This document shows positions 35,822 to 45,159 of a DNA stretch of 64,000 nucleotides, piece after piece (within the stretch, counting starts at the first letter, position 1; every line of letters begins with the position of its first letter). The DNA is from PFL25 sp046260155 (GTDB lineage Bacteria; Chloroflexota; Anaerolineae; Anaerolineales; UBA4823), in the NCBI GenBank assembly GCA_046260155.1, contig JBJYXV010000060.1, positions 41,648-105,647 on the forward strand, in the 5' to 3' direction. The translations under genes and the position numbers were made by a program. The notes beneath the pieces are model-generated. The model did not search any database, was not told the origin of the DNA, and saw only the letters and a program-made list of their open reading frames with translations.

Positions 35822-37569
35822 CTGTGGTTTCGGTTCCCGGCTCAAACCTGTGGAGTTCGGTGTGGAAGCTATTGCGTTTACGCCTGGTGATTCTCTTAAG
35901 TGGCTTTCGCCGCGCAAGGCTGCGCAGTAAAATTGGCATGATCGTGCTTGGTGTGGTCGTGCTCGCCATCCTGGTGGCGGCATTTGTGTTCAGCTTCTTG
36001 ATCCTCAATGCTCTCCGCTCACCACAACTCTCTCAAATTGTATCTGATCCAGATGGTTTGCTTGACAGCATCCCGGTGCTGATCGTCAGCATCGCATTTA
36101 TTGCCATACTCATCACCAGTTTTGGCCTGCTGCTCCAGGCTCTCTACCTGGCCGGTGATATGGATTTCCTGCTCTCCTCCCCACTACCTATGCGGGCGGT
36201 CTTCCTATCGAAACAAATGCAAGCCATCCTGCCTAATTATGCGCTCGTTATGCTGATTGGACTGCCTGTCCTGTTCGGGTTGGGAGTCGCCCAAGGTTAC
36301 AACCTTCTCTATTATCCCCTGGTCGTTCTATTATTAACCCTGATGGCTTTTACTGCGGCAGGATTGGCCAGCCTGATAGTGATGCTCATTGTACGAATTT
36401 TCCCAGCCAGGCGAGTTGCAGAGGTGCTCGGATTTTTCGTCGCCATCATTTCCATTCTCTGCTCCCAATCTGGACAGCTGGCAAATTATACGGATATTTC
36501 TGACCAGCAAGCCAGTCTGGCGATTAACACGCTTGAGCGCATCAATTCGCCTTTCTCACCCCTTGCCTGGGCTGGTAACAGCCTTTCGTCAATCGGTCAA
36601 AGGAATTGGCTGCCCGGGGTTGGATTGCTGATCATTACCCTTGCACTGAGCGTTGGGATCTTTCTCATTTCATTGAATACAGCCGAACGCCTCTATTTTT
36701 CCGGCTGGGCTTCAGTCCACACCTCTCCTCGACATTCGAGGAAAAGACGCAGCCATCTTCCGAACTCCACTACCAAGTCACTGTTTACTTCTCCCATCCA
36801 ACACCTGCTCCCACCGCAGGTGCGAGCGATCCTGACGAAAGACTTGCTCGTCCTGCGTCGTGATTTGCGCAATATGTCCCAGCTGGTCACACCGTTAATC
36901 ATCGGCATCGTCTATGCAGTCATGCTGGTGCGCAGGGGGGGCGAGCCTCCACCCGGAGGTGGTGAGGCACCCGCGATCTACATGGACCTGATTGCAAATC
37001 TCACACTGTATGCCAATGTTGGCATCTCGCTCTTCATCAGCTGGTCGCTGCTTTCTCGCCTGGCAGGCATGAGCTTTTCCCTCGAAGGAAAACAATACTG
37101 GCTGCTCAAATCCGCGCCGGTTAGCTCCGCACGCCTCGTTGCCGGAAAGTTCCTGGTCGCATATTTGCCGACCCTGGTTCTCAGCTGGATATTCCTGCTG
37201 ATCACTTCCCTGCTGCAACAACAAAGCCTGGACACTGTCACTTTCAGCATGATCGTGGTCGCATTAACTGTAGCTGGGATCACGGGATTAAACCTGGCAT
37301 TCGGGATCATCGGGGCGAATTTCGAGTGGGATGATCCTCGCCGGATCCCCCAGGGTGCCCTGGGCTGCTTGGGATTCCTGGTCAGCGGCATCTGCCTGTT
37401 GATCTGCCTGGTGTTCTTCTTTGGACCTACTATCCTTTTTGGGTTTCTCAGTTTACCCACCTTGCTCGGACGCCTGGCAGGTATCCTGCTGGGAGGTATT
37501 GCGTGCCTAGCTCTTGCGGTGCTCCCCTTGTGGCTGGTGCGTGATAAAATTCCACGCCTTGCTGAATAA
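35818..37569 (+). CDS. ABC-2-type exporter permease
   Basis: A 583-residue membrane protein starting at GTG 35818 inside the last codons of the ATPase gene. It has about 12-14 helices in two halves, separated by a basic loop near residues 300-345 (SPRHSRKRRSHL), and the residues GNLTFSF-like LEGKQYWLLKSAPVS stretch characteristic of the large 'putative ABC exporter' permeases. With the preceding ATPase it should form a complete exporter. The substrate is unknown. It is followed by a convergent operon. Confidence 0.85.
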   Translation: MTVVSVPGSNLWSSVWKLLRLRLVILLSGFRRARLRSKIGMIVLGVVVLAILVAAFVFSFLILNALRSPQLSQIVSDPDGLLDSIPVLIVSIAFIAILITSFGLLLQALYLAGDMDFLLSSPLPMRAVFLSKQMQAILPNYALVMLIGLPVLFGLGVAQGYNLLYYPLVVLLLTLMAFTAAGLASLIVMLIVRIFPARRVAEVLGFFVAIISILCSQSGQLANYTDISDQQASLAINTLERINSPFSPLAWAGNSLSSIGQRNWLPGVGLLIITLALSVGIFLISLNTAERLYFSGWASVHTSPRHSRKRRSHLPNSTTKSLFTSPIQHLLPPQVRAILTKDLLVLRRDLRNMSQLVTPLIIGIVYAVMLVRRGGEPPPGGGEAPAIYMDLIANLTLYANVGISLFISWSLLSRLAGMSFSLEGKQYWLLKSAPVSSARLVAGKFLVAYLPTLVLSWIFLLITSLLQQQSLDTVTFSMIVVALTVAGITGLNLAFGIIGANFEWDDPRRIPQGALGCLGFLVSGICLLICLVFFFGPTILFGFLSLPTLLGRLAGILLGGIACLALAVLPLWLVRDKIPRLAE

Positions 37570-37916
37570 CTCATATAGTCCCGTCTTCTCCCGCCCTTTG
37601 CCTTTCAAATCCAGTTCACAAATCCATAACAATGCACAGGCATGTGACAGATAGTCACGAATTTGACCATCCTTTCAGGCAGCCTGACCAATTGCCATAG
37701 AAAGAATTAAAATCCGCCCCACCTTTTTGATTACCGGGAGAGCTCGATACATACCTTATCCACACATTCTCCACCCCCAATCTGGTTCAGGATTCACCCA
37801 CTATCGCTTCATAAGTTTTACAGGAAATATTTGCCTCGGTCACACATAAAAAGGACCGGGTATTTTCATTCCTTCACAAATTATGATCGCTGTATGGCAG
37901 CAGGAACCTGAGAAAA
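37570..37916. other. 347-bp intergenic region between convergent units
   Basis: This lies between the exporter permease (plus) and the amino-sugar operon end (minus). I found no coding frame, no RNA gene and no clear Rho-independent terminator. Confidence 0.4.
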
Positions 37917-38954
37917 TCAGCGTGTCTTGGTCACTTTACTAATTAAACGTGGTTGATCGGGATCATATCCTTTTGCCCGAGTTAGGTGGTACGAGAACAA
38001 TTGCGCCGGAACTATGCTCACTATTGGCGATAACCATTCCGGAACATCGCTCGGTATAGTAAAAGGTGATTTTGCCATTGAGAGTGCCTGGGTTGAATTT
38101 GAGATAATTACTAGCTCAGCCATCAAATCCTGATTCAGATGTTTCACCAACTCCATGATTGAAGGGAACAACTTACCGGTCGGTAAAATAACCATCACCG
38201 GAAAGCCCTCAGCCACCATCGCCACGGGCCCATGCATGAAATCAGCCGAAGAGAAAGGCTCAGCCTTGACATAAGTTAATTCTGTGAGCTTCAACGCCCA
38301 TTCATATGCAGTTGCGTAGTTGTAACCTCGCCCCAAGACCACACAACTCTGCATATACCGGTATCTTTGTACCGATTGCTGGACGAGCTCATCCAATTTC
38401 AATGCCTCGCTCACCCAATCCGAAACCCGTTCCAGCTCTTCCCAGCGTTCCATATCTCCAGCCAGTGCGACTGAAAACATTGCGATCGCCATAAGCTCAC
38501 AGGTATATGACTTGGTGGCAGCGACCGCTAACTCTGATCCAGCCCCGATATCCAGGACAAAATCCGATGCTTCTGCGAGTGGGGATCCGGGGTCATTGGT
38601 GATTGCCAGCGTCAGGTTGCCCTGGCGATGACCTTCTCCAAGAACGCTGATAATATCAGGTGATCTCCCGGACTGGGAGATACCAACCACCAATGCGTGA
38701 TCGAGTTTTGGTGGTAATTGATAGTAAGTGAACAGGGAAGGGGTGGCTAATGCCACCGGAAGTCCGTTTAGAGCTCCCCAGAGGTAGTTTGCATACCGAC
38801 CAGCATTATCAGATGTGCCGCGCGCTGCCAGAAACACATATCGAATGTCATGCGTCCGAATCGCGTCCGCAATTTCCTCAACATTCTTTCGTTGTATGGA
38901 TACCAGATCCTTGATGCGATCCGGTTGTTCAAAAATCTCTGTATATAATTTCAT
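37917..38954 (-). CDS. SIS-domain glucosamine-6-phosphate deaminase/isomerase
   Basis: A 345-residue cytosolic protein with two SIS domains and no glutaminase domain, i.e. related to the isomerase half of GlmS and to NagB-II (AgaS/GlmD-like) deaminases. Motifs seen: FLAARGTSDNAGRY, VGISQSGRSPD, CELMAIA, SSADFMHGPVA and the C-terminal ISKVTKTR. Without a glutaminase domain it probably removes ammonia from glucosamine-6-phosphate rather than making it. It is the last gene of the amino-sugar operon, about 70 bp after the GH3 gene. The reaction is inferred from family and context. Confidence 0.85.
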   Translation of the reverse strand: MKLYTEIFEQPDRIKDLVSIQRKNVEEIADAIRTHDIRYVFLAARGTSDNAGRYANYLWGALNGLPVALATPSLFTYYQLPPKLDHALVVGISQSGRSPDIISVLGEGHRQGNLTLAITNDPGSPLAEASDFVLDIGAGSELAVAATKSYTCELMAIAMFSVALAGDMERWEELERVSDWVSEALKLDELVQQSVQRYRYMQSCVVLGRGYNYATAYEWALKLTELTYVKAEPFSSADFMHGPVAMVAEGFPVMVILPTGKLFPSIMELVKHLNQDLMAELVIISNSTQALSMAKSPFTIPSDVPEWLSPIVSIVPAQLFSYHLTRAKGYDPDQPRLISKVTKTR

Positions 38955-39025
38955 ACAAGCAACCTCGCTAATTTGTTAATAAAGATATTGTCTTTTTTCT
39001 AGGCGTATTCAACCATAGGTGCAGA

Positions 39026-40624
39026 TCATCCTTTTCCTTTATAACCCGCCTCATATAAACCCGGTATGGAAACAGGCAGCCTGCCCTCAAATTCTATTTC
39101 ACCGAACAGCGCCTTCACCAGAGCATCCATCGATGGCTCCAATATGCTGTATGTACAAACATAGGTTTGTGCTCCTGGAAAAGCCACCAGATCATAGGGC
39201 AAACGCAAAGCCACAACCACTGTTGGGATACCCAAGTTTAACGCCTGGCTCACGAACACAGCCTGGTTGGGTGAAGCAAAAGCGTTCAACGTACAGAGGA
39301 TCAATAAATCGTATCCCGTTAAACGATCGATGATTCCAGGTATCTCCTGTTCTGTTGGCTCGTAGGAAATAACGTACTCATCTACTACTGGATGATGGCT
39401 CCTTATCTTGCTCGCCAGATTGATCTTAACATAGGAGGATGTATCTGCGGGAGTCAGATCGATTGGTTTCGGAACGACCAAAGCCATCCGCTGATCAGCT
39501 TGTAGAGCGAGAGGGAGCAGCCCAGACCTATCTTGCACCATCGTTATTGAACGCTGAGCGATTTCATCGGCTACAAGATGGTGTGCATGACATCCGATGA
39601 CTTCCATGTCTGGCAATATGCGACCTGAAACCCATTCCTTGAGGGAAAAGACTCTTTCAAGAGAGGCTCCAATTTCCCCTGAATTCAAATTACCATTTTG
39701 GGATTCCTCCAACAATTTTTCGTATATGGTTTGTTGATCGCGTGAATTTGCAGTTAGCAAGAGCAAGTCTGCTCCTGCAGCCACTGCCCGGATCGCTTCG
39801 GCTCCCAAAGCATCACCCTGCCGGATAGCCATCATGTCCATGGCATCGGTGACGATCACCCCTTTAAAACCCAACTCCTGGCGCAAGAGGCCTTGCAGAA
39901 CCTTGGGAGAAAGAGTCGCGGGCGGCGCATTCGGGCCATCAACAGCAGGTAAGGCGAGATGGGCGGTCATGATCAGCTTAACTCCTGCCTTGACTGCCGC
40001 CCGGAATGGAAGAAACTCAACTTTTTTCAACCTCTCTAAATCATGGGGAACTGAAACGAGTCCGAGATGCGAATCACCTTCTGTGTCACCATGCCCAGGA
40101 AAGTGTTTGGCAGTAGCAGCTACACCCTGTAATTGAATCCCCTCGATCATTGCGCTACTGAGTTGAGCTACCATTTGCGGATCTTCCCCAAAGGAACGGA
40201 TCCCTATCACGGGATTGCTGGGGTTAACATTTACATCACAGACCGGGGCGTAATTGACATTGATCCCCATTGCAGCTAATTCCTGGCCCAGGACTGTCCC
40301 TGCTTTATAAGCAAGCTCGGTTGAGCCAGTCGCTCCTAAAGCCATGTTGCCAGGTAAGCGGGTCGTACTTTCGCCAATAGCGGTCAGCTGTCCACCTTCC
40401 TGGTCAGTAGCGATCAAGAATGGTGGCAAATTGAATTTTCGCGCAAGATGCTGGAGCGAATCCGTCAGCTCGCGAACTTGATCCGGATTCTTAATGTTAT
40501 TGTGGCGGAATAAGGTAAACCCCGAAGGTTGGTACTTTCTTATTGCGGAAATGATCTGCGAAGAAGGCTTGCTGCCTTCAAAAGCCAGTAATATCTTCTG
40601 CCCGATAGAAAATTTCTTACCCAC
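39026..40624 (-). CDS. GH3 beta-N-acetylhexosaminidase, NagZ-like
   Basis: A 532-residue glycosidase. The TIM barrel has LIATDQEGGQL, the acid/base loop KHFPGHGDTEGDSH (Asp/His of NagZ) and the nucleophile region VTDAMDMMAI. The C-terminal 170 residues form the extra alpha/beta domain of longer GH3 enzymes. It should release GlcNAc (or GlcNAc-MurNAc products) from short oligosaccharides. There is no signal peptide, so it acts on imported sugars. It starts at GTG 40624, three bases after the permease stop. It is part of the amino-sugar operon. Confidence 0.9.
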   Translation of the reverse strand: MGKKFSIGQKILLAFEGSKPSSQIISAIRKYQPSGFTLFRHNNIKNPDQVRELTDSLQHLARKFNLPPFLIATDQEGGQLTAIGESTTRLPGNMALGATGSTELAYKAGTVLGQELAAMGINVNYAPVCDVNVNPSNPVIGIRSFGEDPQMVAQLSSAMIEGIQLQGVAATAKHFPGHGDTEGDSHLGLVSVPHDLERLKKVEFLPFRAAVKAGVKLIMTAHLALPAVDGPNAPPATLSPKVLQGLLRQELGFKGVIVTDAMDMMAIRQGDALGAEAIRAVAAGADLLLLTANSRDQQTIYEKLLEESQNGNLNSGEIGASLERVFSLKEWVSGRILPDMEVIGCHAHHLVADEIAQRSITMVQDRSGLLPLALQADQRMALVVPKPIDLTPADTSSYVKINLASKIRSHHPVVDEYVISYEPTEQEIPGIIDRLTGYDLLILCTLNAFASPNQAVFVSQALNLGIPTVVVALRLPYDLVAFPGAQTYVCTYSILEPSMDALVKALFGEIEFEGRLPVSIPGLYEAGYKGKG

Positions 40625-40627
40625 GCC

Positions 40628-41470
40628 TTACCCCTTTAAACCCGTAACAACCACACCTTCCAATATAAAACGCTGCGCAAAGAAGAATACGATCATCAAA
40701 GGCACAGTTGTAAGCACGGCAGCTGTCATAATAGTAGGCCACTGTTGAACTGTAAGATTAATGTTGTAGAGCGTGGAAACGTAAACAGGCAGCGTATAAA
40801 GGTCAACAGTTTGTAAGTACATTAATGGTGCCAGCAGGCTGTTCCAAAAACCAACAAACAGGAACGTGGCAACCGTGGCAAGCGGTGCTTTAATCAGCGG
40901 AAGAACAATCTCCCAGAAAATTTGAAAGTGATTGGCGCCATCCACGATGGCGGATTCATCTAATTCAATTGGGATTTGAGACATGGATTGCCGCAGCAGG
41001 AAAATCATGGCTGCTCCACCCGCAAAAAAACCGGGGATAATGATCGGGTTGAAGGTGCCGATCCACCTGATCTTGTTGAAAAATACATACTGGGGTACGA
41101 TAAGCGCTTGCGGGGGAATCATCATGGTCGCCAGCATGATGAAGAAGACCACTTCCCGTCCCGGCCATTTAATCCTGCTGAATGCATAAGCCACTACAGC
41201 TATCGAAAGCAACGTCCCGCCCAACGCCAGACTGGTATAAAACACCGTGTTGAAATAAGATCGTAAAAAATCTGAGTTATGAAAAATATTGATATACGCC
41301 TCCAGCGATGGTTGCTCTGGAAGCCAGATGATACCCGCAGCATTGGTTTCTTCGAGCGTCTTAAGTGACGATGAAATCATCCAGAAAAGGGGAAAACTCA
41401 TCAGGATGGTTGCTGCAGTCAACAGGATATAAAGCAGGATGCGTTTGATGACGTGAGATATTTCCTGCAT
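40628..41470 (-). CDS. Carbohydrate ABC transporter permease, MalG type
   Basis: A 280-residue inner-membrane subunit with six helices. The EAA motif reads ELDESAIVDGANHFQIFWEIVLPLIKAPLA, near residues 165-195, where the ATPase docks; the short pieces ELDESAIVDGA and LPLIKAPLA are diagnostic. It pairs with the MalF-type subunit encoded nine bases upstream. The matching ATPase is not in the operon, so a shared MsiK-type ATPase elsewhere is expected, as usual in this family. Confidence 0.95.
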   Translation of the reverse strand: MQEISHVIKRILLYILLTAATILMSFPLFWMISSSLKTLEETNAAGIIWLPEQPSLEAYINIFHNSDFLRSYFNTVFYTSLALGGTLLSIAVVAYAFSRIKWPGREVVFFIMLATMMIPPQALIVPQYVFFNKIRWIGTFNPIIIPGFFAGGAAMIFLLRQSMSQIPIELDESAIVDGANHFQIFWEIVLPLIKAPLATVATFLFVGFWNSLLAPLMYLQTVDLYTLPVYVSTLYNINLTVQQWPTIMTAAVLTTVPLMIVFFFAQRFILEGVVVTGLKG

Positions 41471-41479
41471 TCTAGGCTC

Positions 41480-42634
41480 CTAATACAATTCGTATGTGAC
41501 CCATCGATCCTGCATCCTGAATTGAATAACTGTCACAATTAAGATGATAAGTACAATGATCCAGGATATCGCCGAACCATAACCAATTTCAAAATGACTG
41601 AAGCTGGCCTGCCAAAGATAGTAGACCATCGACTGGGTAGAAGGAATCAGGGGTTGATTATCCCGGTAAAGGACATATATTGGCTCAAATATCTGAAGGG
41701 CTGCAATCAGACCGACCACCAGGTTGTAGAAGATGTAGGGTGTCAGCAGAGGAAAAGTGATCTTCCAGAATCGTTTCCAGCTACCGGCCCCATCCACTTC
41801 GGCAGCTTCGAGCAGTTCCTGGGGGATATTCTTTAATCCTGCTAAGAAGATCAACATCATTGCCCCTGCCCCCCAGATCATCAACAAAACAACCGACATT
41901 TTTGACCACAAGGGGCTTTGCACCCAGAGAGGAACGCGATTTGCTGCAGGAAAGCCAGCTTCCCATACCTTGTTCAGCAAATTATATTTACCGCTGCTGA
42001 GACCCAAAAAAAACGCGCTGGTTAGCTCCTGGATGAATATCCCCGCCCGTACCACATAACCCAGAGGTGGAATTGCCTGAGTAATCGATCGAATGATCTG
42101 GTTAATAATCCCAGTTCCGGTATTCAACATCAATCGCCAGGAAAGCAGGACAGCAGTGTTAAATCCCAAGATAACCGGGAGGTAAAATGCCATGCGGTAG
42201 ATACGCACACCGCGTAATTTTTGGTTGAGCAGGACCGCCAGGATTAATGCAACAGCCATCTGGAGTGGTAAACCAATCACCGTTAGATAGAGGGTGTTAA
42301 TTACTGAAGCACGAAAACCATCATCTCTCAGAATGAGCTTGGCATAATTTTCAAGACCTACCCATTTCGCAGGTACGCTAGAGATTACCCTATAATCTGT
42401 GAAGCTCCAGTATAAGGAAAAACCCATTGGCACGATCACAAAGATTAAAAATCCAACGATCCAGGGAGAAGCGAATACGTAGCCGGCAAAGGTGTTTTGC
42501 TGCTCTTTAGGTGAAGCACCACGAAGTCGTGCGATCTTGCGGGCCAAAAGCCCAACCCCCAGGCTGGATAAGATAATAAATACAATGGCTGCAAGCGCGG
42601 TCAGAATTGCATCAAGATATGGATTTTCAACCAT
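41480..42634 (-). CDS. Carbohydrate ABC transporter permease, MalF/UgpA type
   Basis: About 384 residues from ATG 42634 (GGAG in front); the open frame reaches 42691 but starts without an SD and inside the hairpin region. It has eight predicted helices, longer than most UgpA-type subunits because of an insertion after helix 4 (AFFLGLSSGKYNLLNKVW). The EAA loop is LEAAEVDGAGSWKRFW. It is the first permease of the operon, downstream of the binding-protein gene and separated from it by a strong hairpin. Confidence 0.9.
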   Translation of the reverse strand: MVENPYLDAILTALAAIVFIILSSLGVGLLARKIARLRGASPKEQQNTFAGYVFASPWIVGFLIFVIVPMGFSLYWSFTDYRVISSVPAKWVGLENYAKLILRDDGFRASVINTLYLTVIGLPLQMAVALILAVLLNQKLRGVRIYRMAFYLPVILGFNTAVLLSWRLMLNTGTGIINQIIRSITQAIPPLGYVVRAGIFIQELTSAFFLGLSSGKYNLLNKVWEAGFPAANRVPLWVQSPLWSKMSVVLLMIWGAGAMMLIFLAGLKNIPQELLEAAEVDGAGSWKRFWKITFPLLTPYIFYNLVVGLIAALQIFEPIYVLYRDNQPLIPSTQSMVYYLWQASFSHFEIGYGSAISWIIVLIILIVTVIQFRMQDRWVTYELY

Positions 42635-42663
42635 CTTCCGCTCTCCGATTACACGCCGAATTA

Positions 42664-42702
42664 AACAAAGTTGGATGGGGATATCTCCCATCCAACTTTG
42701 TT
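42664..42702. terminator. Strong intergenic hairpin (attenuator or mRNA stabiliser)
   Basis: A perfect 16-bp inverted repeat, AACAAAGTTGGATGGG (42664-42679) and CCCATCCAACTTTGTT (42687-42702), with a seven-base loop, lies 13 bp after the stop of the binding-protein gene and 29 bp before the permease start. It has no long T tract. Such hairpins after binding-protein genes commonly raise the amount of binding protein relative to permeases, by partial termination or by blocking exonucleases. Confidence 0.75.
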
Positions 42703-42715
42703 GTCTAATCTTATG

Positions 42716-44140
42716 TTACTCACTTAGAGCCGCGGAGTACTCCTCTTGCATTTTGGCCACCACCTCTTCGGGGGTGAGCTCTTCGGTAATCAGCTGGCCC
42801 AAGGCTCCCTGCATGATAGTAGATAGTTTTGCGGCTTCTTCAATACCGGCAAAACCAACACCATAATCAGCAGCCAATTCAGCTTCACGCTGCAGTTGCG
42901 GGGAATCAGTAACATATCCATACAATGCATCGATCCGGGCAGGAATGAGGCTCATCGTCTCATTCCATCTATGATTGGCTTCCTTACTGAAAGCAGCTTT
43001 AAGCCACTCTGCTGCCAGCTCCTTGTTCGGACTGTAATCCGCAACTGCCAGCCAGTCATTGAATGCAAGTACAACGGGCTTGCTGTTGGGGAAATTATCC
43101 GGGTCACCGAAAAATGGATCGATACTGACGTATTCCCAGATCGGGCGATCGAAGGGAGGCGCAGCCCATCCAGAGTGCGCCAGGCAAACAGCACCATTGT
43201 TCTCACCGGTCTCGTCGTTTACGTCAATTACCGAGCCCTGTCCAGTCGGAAGAGTACCGACGGCATCCATGGCAGAACCATAAGTGGCTTGCCGCATATC
43301 CAGCATGAATTGAGTGGTAGCAAGCGCCTCAGGTGAATCGAAATTCGGTGTTCCATCTGCCTTGTACAATTCACCACCAATAGAATCATAAACCAGCAAC
43401 CACCACTGCCAATCCGCCATCGAAGCTGCATCCACCGGCACGAGTGCCTGCTGGGTGAGGGAGTTGGTTGCCGCATCAATCACAGACGCCTGTCCAGCAA
43501 ATTCAACCCATTCGCTGAAGTTCTGCGGTGTACCTGTGGTCCAGCCAGCTTCTTCCATCAAGTCTGTACGGCAGAAAACGTAGCGAGGTGCGGTGAATAT
43601 GGGCAGACCGCGCAATTTACCCTGGTACTTGGCGTTCTCAAGCGCAGGGCCAAAGTTAGCCAGATCAGGCCAGGCCTCTTCACCCAGGTATGGATCCATA
43701 TCCGCCAGACTTTCACCGTAAAGAGTGTTCATCTCAGAACCCAGGTTGATGATATCAGGACCTTCTCCTGCAGCAAAGAAGCCGCTGAAAGTAGTATCCC
43801 AACCAGACCACGAACCCTCAGTGATCTCAACGGTCACACCAGGATTTGCAGCCTCAAAAGCTGGGTTGATTTCATCATTGAGCCAGGCGATGGTGTCAGG
43901 TGTGTAATCCAGAAGATAAATCTTGAGGGTCACTTCTTCGGCAGCCGGTTCTTCGGTAGGTTCTTCCACGGGTACCTCGGTCGGTTCCACGACTGGTGCC
44001 TCGGTTGGTTCCACGGCAGGTGCTTCAGTAGGTTCTTCTACTGGTGCTTCTGTAGCAGCTGGTTCTTGCGTTTGCCCACTTGCGCATGCGGCTAACACCA
44101 GGCTGAGAAGCATTATCAAAACGAACAACTTGGTACGCAT
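42716..44140 (-). CDS. Carbohydrate ABC transporter substrate-binding lipoprotein
   Basis: About 474 residues from ATG 44140 (AAGGAGG nine bases in front). The signal sequence ends in a lipobox LVLAACASG. A linker of repeated PTEAPVE units (about residues 28-72) leads to an SBP_bac_1 fold (about 75-460) with FEAANPGVTVEITEG and GEGPDIINLGSEM, the usual entry motifs for sugar-binding proteins. The sugar is not predictable from sequence but the operon points to amino-sugar oligosaccharides. It is the most highly expressed gene expected here. Confidence 0.9.
   Translation of the reverse strand: MRTKLFVLIMLLSLVLAACASGQTQEPAATEAPVEEPTEAPAVEPTEAPVVEPTEVPVEEPTEEPAAEEVTLKIYLLDYTPDTIAWLNDEINPAFEAANPGVTVEITEGSWSGWDTTFSGFFAAGEGPDIINLGSEMNTLYGESLADMDPYLGEEAWPDLANFGPALENAKYQGKLRGLPIFTAPRYVFCRTDLMEEAGWTTGTPQNFSEWVEFAGQASVIDAATNSLTQQALVPVDAASMADWQWWLLVYDSIGGELYKADGTPNFDSPEALATTQFMLDMRQATYGSAMDAVGTLPTGQGSVIDVNDETGENNGAVCLAHSGWAAPPFDRPIWEYVSIDPFFGDPDNFPNSKPVVLAFNDWLAVADYSPNKELAAEWLKAAFSKEANHRWNETMSLIPARIDALYGYVTDSPQLQREAELAADYGVGFAGIEEAAKLSTIMQGALGQLITEELTPEEVVAKMQEEYSAALSE
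43930..44070. repeat. Short tandem repeats encoding a Pro-Thr-Glu-Ala linker
   Basis: Imperfect 18-27 bp repeats of the type GGTTCTTCC..GGTGCCTCGGT within the binding-protein gene encode the flexible EPTEAPVVEPTE-type linker between lipid anchor and sugar-binding domain. Length variation by slippage is likely between strains. The feature is within the coding sequence and does not disturb it. Confidence 0.7.
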
Positions 44141-44257
44141 CAATCAAATCCTCCTTGAGATTAAAATTGCATCTCCATCCAAGGGCGATTTCTACTCACC
44201 CTCGACTTGAAAACAGGTCAACTTTCTCGCCTTTCTTGAGTTTGACAGCCGATATGA

Positions 44258-44275
44258 AAACTTATTGCCAAGTTT
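44258..44275 (-). promoter_or_regulatory. Candidate ROK operator before the binding-protein gene
   Basis: AAACTT (44258-44263) and AAGTTT (44270-44275) form an inverted repeat with a six-base spacer, in the 150-bp gap between the PIG-L and binding-protein genes. Its half sites match those found twice in front of the ROK regulator. No good promoter hexamers were found in this gap, so it may control an internal promoter that I cannot define. Confidence 0.35.
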
Positions 44276-44289
44276 CACCTCCTTCCTTG

Positions 44290-45159
44290 TCATTTTTGGG
44301 AAACACTGGTAATTAAGCCGGATACATCTTGAGCAAAGCGGTCAATACGCTCGGCAACGTAATCTTGGAGACTTGAATCCGGGTTTCTAATCAAGGGAGT
44401 TAAATCCATGCTGAAAGTCATCCCGCTCGCATCATCCACATTATGTGATGCGTAATAGGTTGCGTTTGCTACCCGCCTACCCATGGTTGCCAGGTCGTAG
44501 CGTTTTCCCCCACTGACTTGAGAATCAAATATCCCTATTAATGATAATTGCAAGTTGCTTTGTACAGAACAGTCAAATACCACTTTTTCATCATCCATTA
44601 ACCAATCCAATCCCCGCCAAACTTCACAACCGTATAAATAATCTGGATGTGCACTCACCGGTAAACTTCGGATGGCTTCTATCACCTTAACTGCTACTCC
44701 AACATGAGTGGCATGTTTATCAGCCAAATTATGGGTAAAAACCACCTCTGGCCTAGTTGCTAATATCACCTCGGCAATATCCGCGATGATGGTCCTGTTC
44801 CTGGAATCTTTCACTTCCTGGCTGGGATAACCCAGCATAACCAGAGCTGCATATTCACCGACAAAAGCTGCCTTGCGCTGTTCTTTTAGCCGGACGAGGC
44901 GCATCTCCTCGTCACTGTAATTGGCGTAGAGTCCATCGCGTGGTGATCCGCGGCCATCAGTAACCACCACACCGGTAAACCACCTATCGGAACTTTGATA
45001 ACACTCCAGGATCGGCTGGGGAGCCATGATCTCTATATCGTCTTGATGAGCCGCAATACAAACATGTGTGGTTCTCATTAATGCCTGGTTGACAGGCAAA
45101 TCATCTGGCACAAATAGTTCAGCAGTATCGAGGTTGAATTTCACCGAATCTCCGATCAA
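44290..45159 (-). CDS. PIG-L/LmbE-family deacetylase
   Basis: A 289-residue protein of the PIG-L family, zinc-dependent N-deacetylases of GlcNAc-containing compounds. The metal-binding motif, usually AHPDDxE, reads AAHQDDIEIM, and the second part appears as VVFTHNLADKHATHVGVA, keeping His/Asp ligands. It overlaps the ROK-type kinase by four bases (ATGA). In archaeal chitin pathways a PIG-L member deacetylates GlcNAc or diacetylchitobiose before phosphorylation, and a similar job is plausible here because the operon has no NagA. Confidence 0.85.
   Translation of the reverse strand: MIGDSVKFNLDTAELFVPDDLPVNQALMRTTHVCIAAHQDDIEIMAPQPILECYQSSDRWFTGVVVTDGRGSPRDGLYANYSDEEMRLVRLKEQRKAAFVGEYAALVMLGYPSQEVKDSRNRTIIADIAEVILATRPEVVFTHNLADKHATHVGVAVKVIEAIRSLPVSAHPDYLYGCEVWRGLDWLMDDEKVVFDCSVQSNLQLSLIGIFDSQVSGGKRYDLATMGRRVANATYYASHNVDDASGMTFSMDLTPLIRNPDSSLQDYVAERIDRFAQDVSGLITSVSQK

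Noticed and set aside
44278..44290. Strong AAGGAGGTG ribosome-binding-like sequence after the PIG-L gene
   Set aside because: No start codon with an open frame follows it on the minus strand before several stops, so it does not mark a gene.
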